DNA of 64,000 nucleotides from Actinomycetales bacterium (GTDB lineage Bacteria; Actinomycetota; Actinomycetes; Actinomycetales; Dermatophilaceae), in the NCBI GenBank assembly GCA_016710645.1, contig JADJVI010000018.1:95277-159276 (forward strand), given 5' to 3'. A program made the position numbers and the translations under genes. The notes under the pieces were generated by a model. The model saw nothing but the letters and a program-made list of their open reading frames with translations, had not been told where the DNA came from and made no database searches. Shown here piece after piece: positions 1-12,139 of the stretch. Every line of letters starts with the position of its first letter. The first letter of the stretch is position 1.

Positions 1-197
1 TGGACGAGCACCGACACCAGCAGCAGGAGCGCGTATGCCGCTGCGACGAAGTAGCCGGTTGTCCCCAGGCCGGTCCGGGGACCGAAGGTCAGGACGATGA
101 CGGCGGCAATGACCCCCCACGACCCGGCGATGTAGACCGGTATCCCACTGACCCGACCGATGAGCCAGCCGTAAGACGGCGTCGGCGACGGGCTCAT
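1..197 (-). CDS. M50 (site-2) protease, N-terminal part only
   Basis: Only the first 65 or so codons are in the window; the rest lies before base 1. The ATG is at 197. The visible N-terminus reads Gly-Trp-Leu-Ile-Gly-Arg-Val-Ser-Gly-Ile-Pro-Val-Tyr, followed by two hydrophobic stretches. This is the usual opening of actinobacterial membrane-embedded M50 zinc proteases. The sequence stops at Leu-Val-(His), just where the family's HExxH zinc motif begins, so catalytic residues cannot be checked. The family cuts membrane-bound substrates such as anti-sigma factors; that role is inferred from the family. It is divergent from metH, and in many actinobacteria this gene sits beside a RecB-like nuclease such as the one at 4201. 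Confidence 0.7.
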   Translation of the reverse strand, partial: MSPSPTPSYGWLIGRVSGIPVYIAGSWGVIAAVIVLTFGPRTGLGTTGYFVAAAYALLLLVSVLV

Positions 198-205
198 GCG
201 CCAAG

Positions 206-211
206 ACCTTA
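206..211 (-). promoter_or_regulatory. -10 box, likely leaderless promoter of the M50 protease
   Basis: TAAGGT lies 8 nt upstream of the ATG at 197 on the minus strand, so the transcript may begin at or next to the start codon. Confidence 0.4.
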
Positions 212-293
212 GTTCATCGACGGCATACTGGATCATTGCGCCGCTGCGTCCTGAACCTAGTCCGGCGCGCCCCAGGACCCCGACCGAGGAACC

Positions 294-4076
<3,783 letters not shown>

Positions 4077-4084
4077 GTGAGCGA

Positions 4085-4112
4085 CACGGCATACCAGAGT
4101 TGGTATGCCGTG
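4085..4112. terminator. hairpin made of two inverted GGTATGCCGT copies
   Basis: CACGGCATACCA and TGGTATGCCGTG form a perfect 12-bp stem around a 4-nt loop (GAGT), starting 8 nt after the metH stop. There is no clear U-tract, so termination is inferred from position and stem strength. The stem arms are two copies of the dispersed decamer described elsewhere in this list. Confidence 0.55.
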
Positions 4113-4200
4113 CGGTCGCCGCCGGGAGCAGCGTGCTGGATCTCGCCCGATCCGGACGCTGTCGGTGGCCTGCCCTAGGGTCGAGGTCGAGGAGGGTCGC

Positions 4201-5046
4201 ATGGTTGCCGCACTGTCTCCGAGCCGAGCCTCGGATTTCAAGAACTGTCCGTTGCTCTATCGCTTCCGGGTCGTCGACCGGCTGCCGTCAGCCCCGAGCC
4301 CGGCCGCAGCCCGCGGCACGCTCGTCCATGCCGTCCTGGAGCGGCTCTTCGACCTGCCGGCCCACGAGCGCACCATCGAGGCCGCGGCTGAACTAGTAGC
4401 CCCCGAGTGGGAGCGGCTGGTGGCGCTGGAGCCCGAGTTGGCCGGCTTGCTCGACGCCGACGACGACGGGTCGGCCGACGCGTGGTACCACCAGGCGGTC
4501 GGACTGGTCCGCACCTGGTTCAGCCTGGAAGACCCCACCCGCTTGGAGCCGGCCGAGCGCGAGCTCTACGTCGAGGCCGAGGTCGACGGCCTGACTCTGC
4601 GCGGCTATGTCGACCGGCTCGATGTCGCCCCCAATGGCGCGCTTCGGGTCGTCGACTACAAGACCGGCCGGTCCCCCTCGGAGCTGTTCGAGCGCTCCAG
4701 CCTGTTCCAGATGAAGTTCTATGCGCTCGTGCTGTGGCGGCTGCACGGAGTCGTGCCGAGCGTCCTCCAGTTGGTCTACCTCGGCAACGGCGAAATCGTC
4801 CGCTACGTCCCCGACGAGGCCGATCTCCTCGCGACCCAACGCAGTATCGCCGCGCTCTGGCGGGCCATCCAGAAGGCGGCCGAATCGGGCGACTGGCGGC
4901 CCCGCCGCTCCAGGCTGTGCGACTGGTGTGACTATCGCGACCTATGCCCGGAATGGGGCGGCACTCCCCCGCCGTTGCCGGCTGACGCCCAGCAACGGGC
5001 GATCGACCCCGAGGTGGTCGGACGCCCTGCTCCGGCGGACGACTGA
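4201..5046 (+). CDS. RecB-family PD-(D/E)XK nuclease with Fe-S cysteines
   Basis: A 281-residue stand-alone Cas4/RecB-type nuclease, presumably acting in DNA repair; its physiological role in actinobacteria is not settled. The start is the ATG at 4201 (LSPSRASDFKNCP), preceded by a strong GAGGAGGG; an upstream in-frame start at 4105 lies inside the terminator hairpin and is less likely. The catalytic core appears as VVDYKTG (Asp152, Lys154). Cys16 plus Cys240, Cys243 and Cys249 (CDWCDYRDLC) match the 4Fe-4S staple of AddB/Cas4-like nucleases. A -10-like TAGGGT at 4176 would give a short leader of about a dozen bases. It ends 3 nt from the convergent HAD gene. Confidence 0.85.
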   Translation: MVAALSPSRASDFKNCPLLYRFRVVDRLPSAPSPAAARGTLVHAVLERLFDLPAHERTIEAAAELVAPEWERLVALEPELAGLLDADDDGSADAWYHQAVGLVRTWFSLEDPTRLEPAERELYVEAEVDGLTLRGYVDRLDVAPNGALRVVDYKTGRSPSELFERSSLFQMKFYALVLWRLHGVVPSVLQLVYLGNGEIVRYVPDEADLLATQRSIAALWRAIQKAAESGDWRPRRSRLCDWCDYRDLCPEWGGTPPPLPADAQQRAIDPEVVGRPAPADD

Positions 5047-5049
5047 CCC

Positions 5050-5745
5050 TCACTCACCTATGGATGCCGTGCCGTCCAGGAGTGGAGCCGTCGCACCCAC
5101 CAGGTCGGCCAGCCCCAAGCCAGCGAGGGTCGGGAGTTGCACGCTGCCCGCCATCGGTGCCACCGGCTTGACATTGGGCACGATGATCGTGGGGACACCC
5201 GCGGCCGTCGCCGATTGCGCACCGAACACGGAGTCCTCGACGGCAATGCAATCGCCAGGGGCGACCGAGAGTCGTTCGGCGGCCAACAGATAGGGCTCCG
5301 GGTCGGGCTTGCCGTGGGTGACGTCGTCACCGGCGACGACCACCGTGAACAGGCCCTTGGGTGCCGCCTCGAGCAGTAAGTCGGTGAGCGACCGATACGA
5401 CATGGTCACCAGGGCCGAGGGCACCCCAGCGTCGCGGGCGGCGGTGAGCAACTCGAGGGCTCCGGGCCGCCATGGCACGTGCTCGCGCAACTGGCGTCCC
5501 ACCAGGACGAGCAGGCGATCGACCACCTCATCGACGGAGAGCGGCACCTGTCCGTGCTCGATAACGTATGCCGCCGTGCCGGTGAGGGCGCGCCCGACCA
5601 CAGCCATGGCGTGTTCGTGGTTCCACTGTCCACCGAAGGACTCGACCAGCGCGTATTCGGCTGCCATCCAGTAGGCCTCGGTGTCGACGAGGGTGCCGTC
5701 CATGTCCCACAGCAGGGCGGCGGGAAGGGTGGACGATAGGTGCAC
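5050..5745 (-). CDS. HAD-superfamily phosphatase (subfamily IA)
   Basis: A 231-residue haloacid-dehalogenase-fold hydrolase resembling beta-phosphoglucomutase-like phosphatases. Motif I is DMDGTLVD with nucleophile Asp14 and acid/base Asp16. A Ser/Thr motif II follows (LVTMS), then GKPDPEPY with the conserved Lys, and VEDSVFGAQSATAAG as motif IV. An alpha-helical cap lies between motifs I and II. The start is the GTG at 5745, downstream of a GAGGA ribosome site. Substrate cannot be read from the sequence. It is convergent with the RecB-like gene and divergent from the PAC2 gene. Confidence 0.85.
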   Translation of the reverse strand: MHLSSTLPAALLWDMDGTLVDTEAYWMAAEYALVESFGGQWNHEHAMAVVGRALTGTAAYVIEHGQVPLSVDEVVDRLLVLVGRQLREHVPWRPGALELLTAARDAGVPSALVTMSYRSLTDLLLEAAPKGLFTVVVAGDDVTHGKPDPEPYLLAAERLSVAPGDCIAVEDSVFGAQSATAAGVPTIIVPNVKPVAPMAGSVQLPTLAGLGLADLVGATAPLLDGTASIGE

Positions 5746-5833
5746 GGTTGGTCCTCGCTGGGCATATCGGGTGGGACGTCAACCCTATGTCGCCGTAAGG
5801 TGGTCCTTCACCACACGAAGGAGTTGAGGGCAG

Positions 5834-6679
5834 GTGTTGCCAATGTGGGGAACCACCCCGCCGCTGCGGTCGCCCATCCTCATGGCCGCCTTCGACGGAT
5901 GGAATGACGCCGGGGAGGCCGCCTCGGTCGCCTTGCGCCACCTGTGCACCGTCTGGGGTGCCGACCTCGTCGGCACGGTCAACCCGCAGGACTATTACGA
6001 CTTCCAGGTCAACCGTCCGCGGGTGCAGTTGGTGGATGGCCGCCGCGAGATCATCTGGCCCGAGACGCGCATTCTCGTGGCCCGCAACACGTCCTTTGAT
6101 CGCGATGTCGTCTTCGTCGACGGCATCGAGCCGTCGATCCGCTGGGTCAACTACGTGACCGACCTGCTCAATGTCGCCACCGGATACGACGTGAAGACCA
6201 TCCTCACGCTCGGTGCCCACCTGGCGGAGGTGCCCCACACGCGCCCGCTGCCCGTCAACGTGACCAGCGACGATGCCGCCCTGCGCGATCGGTTCGGCGC
6301 CGAGGTCAGCCAGTACGTCGGCCCGACGGGCATCGTCGGGGTGCTTGCCTCGCTCGCCGATACCGTCGGCATCGGGACCCTGTCTGCCTGGGTGTCCGTC
6401 CCCCACTACGCCGGAGGCCCGCCTTCGCCGAAAGCCGCGCTCTCGCTCATCACGACGATCGAGGACCTCTTTGAGGTACCGATTCCGCGACTGGAACTCG
6501 AGGAGGAAGCCCGCGCCTGGGAACTCACCGTTGACGAGATGGCCGAGGCCGAGGAGGAGGTCGCGGAGTACGTCTCGTCTTTGGAGGAGGCGGCCGACGC
6601 CGCCGAACTCCCCGAGGCGAGCGGCGATGCCTTGGCGCGCGAATTCGAGCGTTATCTTCGCGGTCGCCAGGAGGGCTGA
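5834..6679 (+). CDS. PAC2-family protein
   Basis: A 281-residue member of the PAC2 family, named after a proteasome-assembly chaperone; the bacterial function is unknown. Recognisable features are PILMAAFDGWNDAGEAAS near the N-terminus, the central LGAHLAEVPHTRPLPVNVTS block, and YVGPTGIVGVL followed by VPHYAGGPPSPKA. The C-terminal 60 residues are Glu-rich and probably helical. The start could be the GTG at 5834 or the ATG at 5843; AGGAG at 5819 favours 5834. A TAAGGT box near 5796 could drive a leadered transcript. The gene sits in the conserved actinobacterial block next to mshC. Confidence 0.85.
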   Translation: MLPMWGTTPPLRSPILMAAFDGWNDAGEAASVALRHLCTVWGADLVGTVNPQDYYDFQVNRPRVQLVDGRREIIWPETRILVARNTSFDRDVVFVDGIEPSIRWVNYVTDLLNVATGYDVKTILTLGAHLAEVPHTRPLPVNVTSDDAALRDRFGAEVSQYVGPTGIVGVLASLADTVGIGTLSAWVSVPHYAGGPPSPKAALSLITTIEDLFEVPIPRLELEEEARAWELTVDEMAEAEEEVAEYVSSLEEAADAAELPEASGDALAREFERYLRGRQEG

Positions 6680-6708
6680 TCGCCCGGGCGCTCGACGTCA
6701 CCAACCCG

Positions 6709-7956
6709 TCAGAGGCGGATCCCGAGCAACCGATCGACAGCCCGTGCGGCAATTCCCGGGGCCGCGAGATCCGAGCCACCGGCGCGCAATGACTCGGCCG
6801 CCCAGTCGTCCATGGCAGCCAGTGCACCCGGCGTGTCCAGGTCGTCGGCGACCCGTTCCCGCAGCACGTCGACAAGGGCATCCGGGGCAGGCCCACCATT
6901 GGTCGAGACGGCCTGGCGCCACCGGGCCAACCGCGCCTGTGCCTGAGTGAGGTCGGCGGGGGTCCACTCCCATTCGGTGCGGTAATGATGGGCCAGCAGT
7001 GCCAGTCGGATGGCCATCGGGTCGACCCCATCCGCCCGCAGATTCGAGACCAGCACAAGGTTGCCCTTGGACTTGCTCATCTTCTCGCCGTCCAGACCCA
7101 CCATGGCCTGGTGCACATAGGCCGAGGCATACGTCGGCTCGCCGGTCAGCGCGCAGCCCTGGCCGGCGCTCATCTCGTGGTGCGGGAAGGCGAGGTCCGT
7201 GCCCCCTCCCTGGACGGTGAACGGCATACCGAGGTGGGTGAGCGCGATGACCGTGCACTCGATGTGCCATCCCGGCCGGCCCCAGCCCAGGCCAGCACCG
7301 TCCCAGGCGGGTTCCCCCTCGCGCTCGGCGCGCCACAGCAGCGGGTCGAGCGCGTCGCGCTTCCCGTCGCGATCCGGGTCGCCGCCGCGTTCGGCGAAAA
7401 GGTCCAGCATCTCGCCGCGTCCCAGACCACTCACCGACCCGAACCCGGGGCACCGCGAGATGTCCAGGTAGATGTCGGCTCCAGCGGCATCCGGGGCTGC
7501 CAGCCGGTATGCCGTCCCGTCACCTTCCAGCCGCGCCACGGCCTCGACGATCGCCGCGATCGATTCAGTGACGCCCAGATAGACGTCCGGCGGGATGACT
7601 GAGAGCGCGGTCATGTCCTCACGGAAGAGGGCGGTCTCGCGGTCAGCCAGGCGAGTCCAATCGATGCCATCCCGCACGGCCCGGGCCAGCAACGGATCGT
7701 CGACATCGGTGACGTTCTGGACGTAGCGCACCTCATGGCCGGCGTCGCGTAACGCCCGGCCGAGGACGTCGAAGGTGACGTAGGTGGCAGCGTGGCCGAG
7801 GTGGGTCGCGTCATAGGGCGTGATCCCACAGACGTAGAGCCCAGCCACCGGGCCGGGGTCGAGCTGCACCAAGGCGCCCGTCGCGGTGTCGTGGACGCGG
7901 ACGGGACGTCCGGTGCCGGGGATCTGTGGGAGGGCGGGAGCGGGCCAAGAGTGCAC
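6709..7956 (-). CDS. mshC: L-cysteine:1D-myo-inositol 2-amino-2-deoxy-alpha-D-glucopyranoside ligase
   Basis: A 415-residue cysteinyl-tRNA-synthetase paralogue that ligates cysteine to glucosaminyl-inositol with ATP, the third step of mycothiol synthesis. The HIGH-like motif THLGH is at 51-55, after zinc ligand Cys43 ([10 protein letters not shown]). The KMSKS loop EKMSKSKGN lies near 290. There is no C-terminal tRNA anticodon domain, which separates MshC from CysS together with the N-terminal [14 protein letters not shown] segment. The start is a GTG with no ribosome site but with a TACGCT box 6 nt upstream. It lies in the conserved mshC / SCO1664 / DUF3090 / phosphatase neighbourhood. Confidence 0.93.
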   Translation of the reverse strand: MHSWPAPALPQIPGTGRPVRVHDTATGALVQLDPGPVAGLYVCGITPYDATHLGHAATYVTFDVLGRALRDAGHEVRYVQNVTDVDDPLLARAVRDGIDWTRLADRETALFREDMTALSVIPPDVYLGVTESIAAIVEAVARLEGDGTAYRLAAPDAAGADIYLDISRCPGFGSVSGLGRGEMLDLFAERGGDPDRDGKRDALDPLLWRAEREGEPAWDGAGLGWGRPGWHIECTVIALTHLGMPFTVQGGGTDLAFPHHEMSAGQGCALTGEPTYASAYVHQAMVGLDGEKMSKSKGNLVLVSNLRADGVDPMAIRLALLAHHYRTEWEWTPADLTQAQARLARWRQAVSTNGGPAPDALVDVLRERVADDLDTPGALAAMDDWAAESLRAGGSDLAAPGIAARAVDRLLGIRL

Positions 7957-7962
7957 GGGCCG

Positions 7963-7968
7963 AGCGTA
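7963..7968 (-). promoter_or_regulatory. -10 box, likely leaderless mshC promoter
   Basis: TACGCT lies 6 nt upstream of the mshC GTG, in the 18-nt gap after the SCO1664-family gene. mshC may therefore have its own leaderless transcript in addition to read-through. Confidence 0.45.
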
Positions 7969-7974
7969 ACGGTC

Positions 7975-8832
7975 CTAGAGGGCGGGCCAGGGAATGGCCG
8001 GCCAGTCCCGACTGGGCTGAGGGTAGTGTCCCTGCGCGAGCAGCGCGACCAGACGCTCCCGCAGCGCGTCCACGTCCGTGGCCGGGAGAAGGCCCGCAAG
8101 GGCCGCTGACAGCGTCGTCTCCGGCCCGTCCAGCGCCGACGCTAGAGCGATGAGCCGCTCGATGTCACCGCGCCGCCATGGCTCGCCCGCCCACCCCCAG
8201 AGGACCGTCCGCAGCTTCGGATCGGCGTGCAGCGTCAACCCGTGGTCGAACCCCCACAATCGGCCTGCCGCATCGCGGACCAGGTGGGAACCCTTGCGGT
8301 CGGAGTTGTTGAGGACGGCGTCGAGCAGAGCCGCATCCCGCACATCGGTCCGGTCCTCGTGGACGACGCTCACCCACCGACCGTCGGCGAGCTGGCCGTC
8401 GACGACCGGCAGGTAGCCATCGGGGACCTTGCCTCGGGAGACCAGCCGCACCGGACTGGGCAGATCCTCGGCCGCGAACGGGTCACCGATCCACACCTGC
8501 ACCGACCCCGGCCCTAGCGGTCCGTCGCGGAGCACCGTGGGTGGGACGATCCCGACACCGAGCGTGTCCGCGATGAGATAGCTGGCCACCTCACGTCCGG
8601 CCAGGGTGCCGTCGGGAAAGTCCCACAACGGCCGCTCGCCACGGATCGGTTTGTAGATGACGTGCAGCGGCGGTTCGTCATCGCCGCCCCCGCGGGCATC
8701 GGATCGGGGCAACACGGTGACGGTGGCCAACAGCGCGAGGTTGCTCGCCCCAGTGATCCGGCCGACCAGCTCCAAGGGAGCGTTCTGCAGCAACTCGACG
8801 AGCAGCGCGTTCGAGGCTGGCGTGGGAGTCAT
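7975..8832 (-). CDS. SCO1664-family protein (PI3/4-kinase-like fold)
   Basis: A protein of about 285 residues from an uncharacterised actinobacterial family with distant similarity to phosphatidylinositol 3/4-kinase catalytic domains. Seen here are IYKPIRGERPLWDFP and GTLAGREVASYLIA in the N-lobe, the NNSDRKGSHLV loop resembling a catalytic loop, and LWGFDHGLTLHADPKLRTV resembling a metal-binding Asp loop. The start was placed at the ATG at 8832 (MTPTPASNALL) because homologues open that way; a longer form to 8904 would overlap the upstream gene. It follows DUF3090 by 10 nt, so the two are probably co-transcribed. Substrate unknown. Confidence 0.8.
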   Translation of the reverse strand: MTPTPASNALLVELLQNAPLELVGRITGASNLALLATVTVLPRSDARGGGDDEPPLHVIYKPIRGERPLWDFPDGTLAGREVASYLIADTLGVGIVPPTVLRDGPLGPGSVQVWIGDPFAAEDLPSPVRLVSRGKVPDGYLPVVDGQLADGRWVSVVHEDRTDVRDAALLDAVLNNSDRKGSHLVRDAAGRLWGFDHGLTLHADPKLRTVLWGWAGEPWRRGDIERLIALASALDGPETTLSAALAGLLPATDVDALRERLVALLAQGHYPQPSRDWPAIPWPAL

Positions 8833-8842
8833 GCCGCCGAGG

Positions 8843-9418
8843 TCATCGGCGGTAACCGTTCGCCCGGGGGCAGATGTGACCGGCCGGGTCCAACGGGCCA
8901 GCACAGAACGGGCACGGGGGGCGACCGGCCCGGATGAGGTTCTGGGCCCGCCGGGCGAAGGCCCGCGCCTGGGCTGGAGTCAAGGTCACCCGCAATCCCT
9001 CGCCGACCAGGACATCCGGGCTGAGCAGCCGGGCCACCTCGGCCTCGGAGCCCTCGTCGGCGTCGACGTCGACGTCATCGTCCGCTCCGTCATCTGGCCG
9101 AGCCTCGATGACGACCACCTGCCGACCGGGGTCCCAGCCCAAGGCGATGGTCCGCACCCGGAATTCGTCCTCGATCGGGGTGTCCAGAGCGTCGTCGTCC
9201 AGGTATGCCGTGGCGCTGGCATCGTTGCCCGCTTCCCCGGCGAAGTCGTCGAGCACGTCCAGAACACGGTCGGCGAGCACCGAGAGGGCTTCCTTTTCAC
9301 AGGAGGCGCTGACCAGGCGGCGCCCCTCGCGAGCTTGCAGGAAGAAGGTGCGCTGTCCGGGCGGGCCGACCGTCCCCGCGACGAAGCGGTGCGGCGGATC
9401 GAAGTCGTGGACCGGCAT
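8843..9418 (-). CDS. DUF3090-family protein with C-terminal zinc knuckle
   Basis: A 191-residue actinobacterial family of unknown function that is almost always next to the SCO1664-type and histidine-phosphatase genes, as here. The N-terminal part (FVAGTVGPPGQRTFFLQAR) is the family signature. The C-terminus contains CPFC-x8-HICPRANG, a treble-clef-like zinc site. An acidic insert rich in Asp (DDGADDDVDVDADEG) lies before the C-terminal third. The ATG sits inside a copy of the GGTATGCCG word and has a TAGGGT box 6 nt upstream, so a leaderless start is likely. Confidence 0.85.
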   Translation of the reverse strand: MPVHDFDPPHRFVAGTVGPPGQRTFFLQAREGRRLVSASCEKEALSVLADRVLDVLDDFAGEAGNDASATAYLDDDALDTPIEDEFRVRTIALGWDPGRQVVVIEARPDDGADDDVDVDADEGSEAEVARLLSPDVLVGEGLRVTLTPAQARAFARRAQNLIRAGRPPCPFCAGPLDPAGHICPRANGYRR

Positions 9419-9424
9419 ACCCCG

Positions 9425-9430
9425 ACCCTA
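9425..9430 (-). promoter_or_regulatory. -10 box, likely leaderless promoter of the DUF3090 gene
   Basis: TAGGGT lies 6 nt upstream of the ATG at 9418 and overlaps the last codon region of the upstream phosphatase gene. Confidence 0.45.
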
Positions 9431-10165
9431 ACCGGCCCCGCCGCCGACTGCCGCGTCCCCTGGCCCGACGCCGGACGAGCCTGCGCTTTCGGCATCAGGT
9501 TCAGCGGGCCGCGGCCGGAGGGCATCCAAGGGTCCGCCGACGTCATTGCTGCGCAGCACAAAGGGCCGCGCCGCGGTGTAGCGGATGGCACTGACCGACG
9601 CAGGGTCGACGACAAGGCGCTGGAAGTGGTCGAGATGGGTGCCAGCGGCATCCGCGAGCACGGCCTTGATGACGTCTCCATGCGAGACCGCCACCCAGAC
9701 GGCGTGCGCGCCGTGCTTGGCTTCGACCTCAGCGTCGATCCGGCGAACGACCGCCACAGCTCGGCTTGCCATCTCGACGATCGACTCACCTGGCAGCTCT
9801 CCGTCGGGGAAGCGAGCGGCCGTCGGATGGTCTTGCACGACCCGCCAGAGCGGCTCGGTCGCCAGTTCACTGAGCAGCCGACCCGACCAGGCGCCATAGC
9901 GACACTCCCCCAGGTCGTCTGAGGTCTCCACGGCAGGAGGCTCGGCCAGTTCGGCGCACAGCAGCCCCGCGGTCTCCAGGCAACGCGGCAATGGCGAACT
10001 CACCAGGCGAGCGACCGGCATACCTGCGGTGGCCAGGCGCCTACCCACGGCACTGGCCGCGGCCCTCCCGACCTCGTCGAGAGCCACATCCGGCAGCCAC
10101 CCTGCAAGGATCCCGGAGGCGTTGGCGGTGGTGCGACCATGACGCACGAGCAGGACGGTGGCCAT
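9428..10165 (-). CDS. histidine-phosphatase family protein (MSMEG_4193 type)
   Basis: A 245-residue phosphoglycerate-mutase-like phosphatase. The catalytic RHG is at residues 8-10 (LLVRHGRTTANASG). A second-half His lies in WVAVSHGDVIKAVLADA, and LVSSPLPRCLETA is the expected substrate-binding helix. The last 40 residues are low-complexity Gly/Ala/Pro. The family is fixed in the mshC neighbourhood of actinobacteria, which suggests a link to mycothiol or inositol-phosphate metabolism; that is context only. Its ATG is 61 nt from the divergent corA start. Confidence 0.85.
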   Translation of the reverse strand: MATVLLVRHGRTTANASGILAGWLPDVALDEVGRAAASAVGRRLATAGMPVARLVSSPLPRCLETAGLLCAELAEPPAVETSDDLGECRYGAWSGRLLSELATEPLWRVVQDHPTAARFPDGELPGESIVEMASRAVAVVRRIDAEVEAKHGAHAVWVAVSHGDVIKAVLADAAGTHLDHFQRLVVDPASVSAIRYTAARPFVLRSNDVGGPLDALRPRPAEPDAESAGSSGVGPGDAAVGGGAG

Positions 10166-10171
10166 CCCCTC

Positions 10172-10177
10172 AACCTA
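10172..10177 (-). promoter_or_regulatory. -10 box, likely leaderless promoter of the phosphatase gene
   Basis: TAGGTT lies 6 nt upstream of the ATG at 10165. It would head the phosphatase / DUF3090 / SCO1664 unit. Confidence 0.45.
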
Positions 10178-10226
10178 CCGGCGGGTCTCCCACACGGCCC
10201 TGCCGATCCGTGATGACATTCTGCCT

Positions 10227-11228
10227 GTGATTGTCGACCAAGCCATGTACGTCGACGGCGTCCGGCTATCACCGGGCGACCTCAGCGACGAGCTGGCGAC
10301 CCTGCGAGCCAGTGCTTCAGGGTTCATGTGGATCGGCCTCAAAGACCCCAGTGACGACGAGTTTGCTCTCGTCAACCGGGAGTTGGGCTTGCACCCCCTG
10401 GCTGTCGAAGACGCCGTCACCGGCAACCAACGCGCCAAGATCGACGCCTATGAGGGCAGCTTGCTGGCCGTCATCAAGACCTTGCGCTACGTCGAGCGCA
10501 CCAGCGATATCGAGACCGGTGAGGTCATGGTGTTCGTCGGCGACCGGTTCGTCGTGACGGTCCGCCGGGGTGAGGCCAATCCGCTCGACCACGTCCGTCG
10601 TCGGCTGGAGAACGATCCGGTCCAACTGCGCCTTGGCCCGCTGGCGGTGTTGCACGCGGTCATGGACAGCGTGGTCGACAACTACGAGTCGATCGACCGC
10701 TACATCGCCGAAGACCTCACCCAAATCGAACAGCAGGTCTTCGGGGAACACGGCAATGTCGACGCCACCTCGATCTACCGGCTCAAGCGTGAGGTGCTCG
10801 AGTTCCGCCGCGCTGCCGTGCCGCTGGCGGAGGCGATGCGGCGCTTCCCCTTCCTCAACTACGTCGGCAAGGGCGAGAAGAAGGTGCTCCCGTTCTTCCG
10901 TGACGTGGAGGACCACCTGGCCCGCACCAATGACCACGTCGAGTCCTACGACCGATTGCTCTCGGAAATTCTCAACGCGCACCTCACCAAGGTGACCGTG
11001 CAGCAGAACGAGGACATGCGTCGGATCTCGGCCTGGGTTGCCATGGCGGCAGTCCCGACGATGATCGCGGGCGTCTACGGCATGAACTTTCACTACATGC
11101 CAGAGCTAGAGGCCTCGGTCATGATTGGCGACAGCGAGTTCTACTGGGGTTACTTTGCGATCGTCGCTCTCATGGTGAGCGTGTCCGCGGGGCTGTTCAT
11201 CTTCTTCCGTAAGCACGACTGGCTCTGA
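10227..11228 (+). CDS. corA: CorA-family magnesium/cobalt transporter
   Basis: A 333-residue inner-membrane divalent-cation channel. The long cytoplasmic N-terminal domain begins VIVDQAMYVDGVRLSPGDL. The pore signature YGMNF is near residue 284, and the second transmembrane segment (FAIVALMVSVSAGLFIFF) ends in the basic tail KHDWL. The GTG at 10227 was chosen over an in-frame ATG at 10158, which would overlap the divergent phosphatase gene and add residues unlike the family. It ends before a GC-rich tandem repeat and the convergent uppP gene. Confidence 0.9.
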   Translation: MIVDQAMYVDGVRLSPGDLSDELATLRASASGFMWIGLKDPSDDEFALVNRELGLHPLAVEDAVTGNQRAKIDAYEGSLLAVIKTLRYVERTSDIETGEVMVFVGDRFVVTVRRGEANPLDHVRRRLENDPVQLRLGPLAVLHAVMDSVVDNYESIDRYIAEDLTQIEQQVFGEHGNVDATSIYRLKREVLEFRRAAVPLAEAMRRFPFLNYVGKGEKKVLPFFRDVEDHLARTNDHVESYDRLLSEILNAHLTKVTVQQNEDMRRISAWVAMAAVPTMIAGVYGMNFHYMPELEASVMIGDSEFYWGYFAIVALMVSVSAGLFIFFRKHDWL

Positions 11229-11278
11229 GCCGGCCCGGGGCCGGCCCGGGGCCGAGCCGCACCCAGCCATCGGCTCGG
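11229..11278. repeat. GC-rich convergent intergenic segment with short tandem repeat
   Basis: Between the convergent corA and uppP genes, the 11-mer CCGGCCCGGGG occurs twice in tandem (about 11230-11252). It is self-complementary enough to fold in either transcript, so it may act as a two-way terminator, though no U-tract is present. Confidence 0.35.
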
Positions 11279-12133
11279 TCAGGTGGCGCTCAGCACTCCC
11301 GCGCCCAAGGCAACGGCGATCAGGACGCCCAGCACGACCCGGTAGACGACAAACGCCTTGAGGGTGTTGGTCGCGACGAACTTCAGCAGCCACGCGATCG
11401 AGGCATAGGCCACGACGAACGCGACGAGGATGCCGACCCACATCTGGCCCATGCCGAGCGAGGACATGTCAGTGCTGACCGTCTCGTAGAGTCCAGCAGC
11501 CGTGAGGGCCGGAATGGCCATGAAGAACGACAGCCGGGTGGCGGTCACTCGATCGATCCCGCGGAAGAGGCCAGCGGAGATCGTCGCCCCGGAACGGCTC
11601 ACACCTGGGATCAGTGAGAAGCACTGCACCAGCCCGATGATCAGCCCGTCCTTGATCGACACCGTGGCCTCGCCGCGCTCGCCCTCCTCGCGCTGCAGCT
11701 TGGCGTGGCGCGTCTCGGCCAGCACCATGACAATGCTCCACAGGACGAGGGCAGCGGCGACGACCCAGAGCGACCGCAGCGGCCCTTCGATGACCTTGCG
11801 CAGCGCGAAGCCGACCAAGGCGACCGGGATCGAGCCGACGATGACCGCCCACGCCAGTTGGTAATCGGGGTGGCTGCGCCGAGCGCTGTCGGTGAGTCCA
11901 CCGAACCAGGCTGCGGCCAGGCGAACGATGTCACGCCAGAAGTAGATGAGGGTCGCAGCGATAGCGCCCAACTGGATGAGAGCGGTGTATGCCGTGACGG
12001 CCGGGTCGTTGACCGACAGCCCCAACAGCTTCTCGGTCACCGTGAGGTGACCAGTCGAGGAGACCGGGAGGTACTCGGTGAGGCCCTCGACGATGCCGAG
12101 GATCACTGCTGCGGGGTAGCTCAAGTCAGACAC
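11279..12133 (-). CDS. uppP: undecaprenyl-diphosphatase
   Basis: A 284-residue multi-pass membrane enzyme of the BacA family that dephosphorylates undecaprenyl diphosphate and so recycles the lipid carrier for cell-wall synthesis. The two signature motifs are intact: EGLTEYLPVSSTGHL near the N-terminus and PGVSRSGATISAG in the second half. Several hydrophobic helices follow, ending LGVLIAVALGAGVLSAT. The start is a GTG 6 nt after the LLM oxidoreductase stop, so the two genes share an operon. Confidence 0.95.
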   Translation of the reverse strand: MSDLSYPAAVILGIVEGLTEYLPVSSTGHLTVTEKLLGLSVNDPAVTAYTALIQLGAIAATLIYFWRDIVRLAAAWFGGLTDSARRSHPDYQLAWAVIVGSIPVALVGFALRKVIEGPLRSLWVVAAALVLWSIVMVLAETRHAKLQREEGERGEATVSIKDGLIIGLVQCFSLIPGVSRSGATISAGLFRGIDRVTATRLSFFMAIPALTAAGLYETVSTDMSSLGMGQMWVGILVAFVVAYASIAWLLKFVATNTLKAFVVYRVVLGVLIAVALGAGVLSAT

Positions 12134-12139
12134 GAGGGG

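Noticed and set aside
198..293. Cobalamin riboswitch ahead of metH
   Set aside because: The gap is 96 nt, about half the minimum for this class, and no B12-box-like string is present.
10158..10226. Longer CorA start at 10158
   Set aside because: It would overlap the divergent phosphatase start and add 23 residues absent from relatives.
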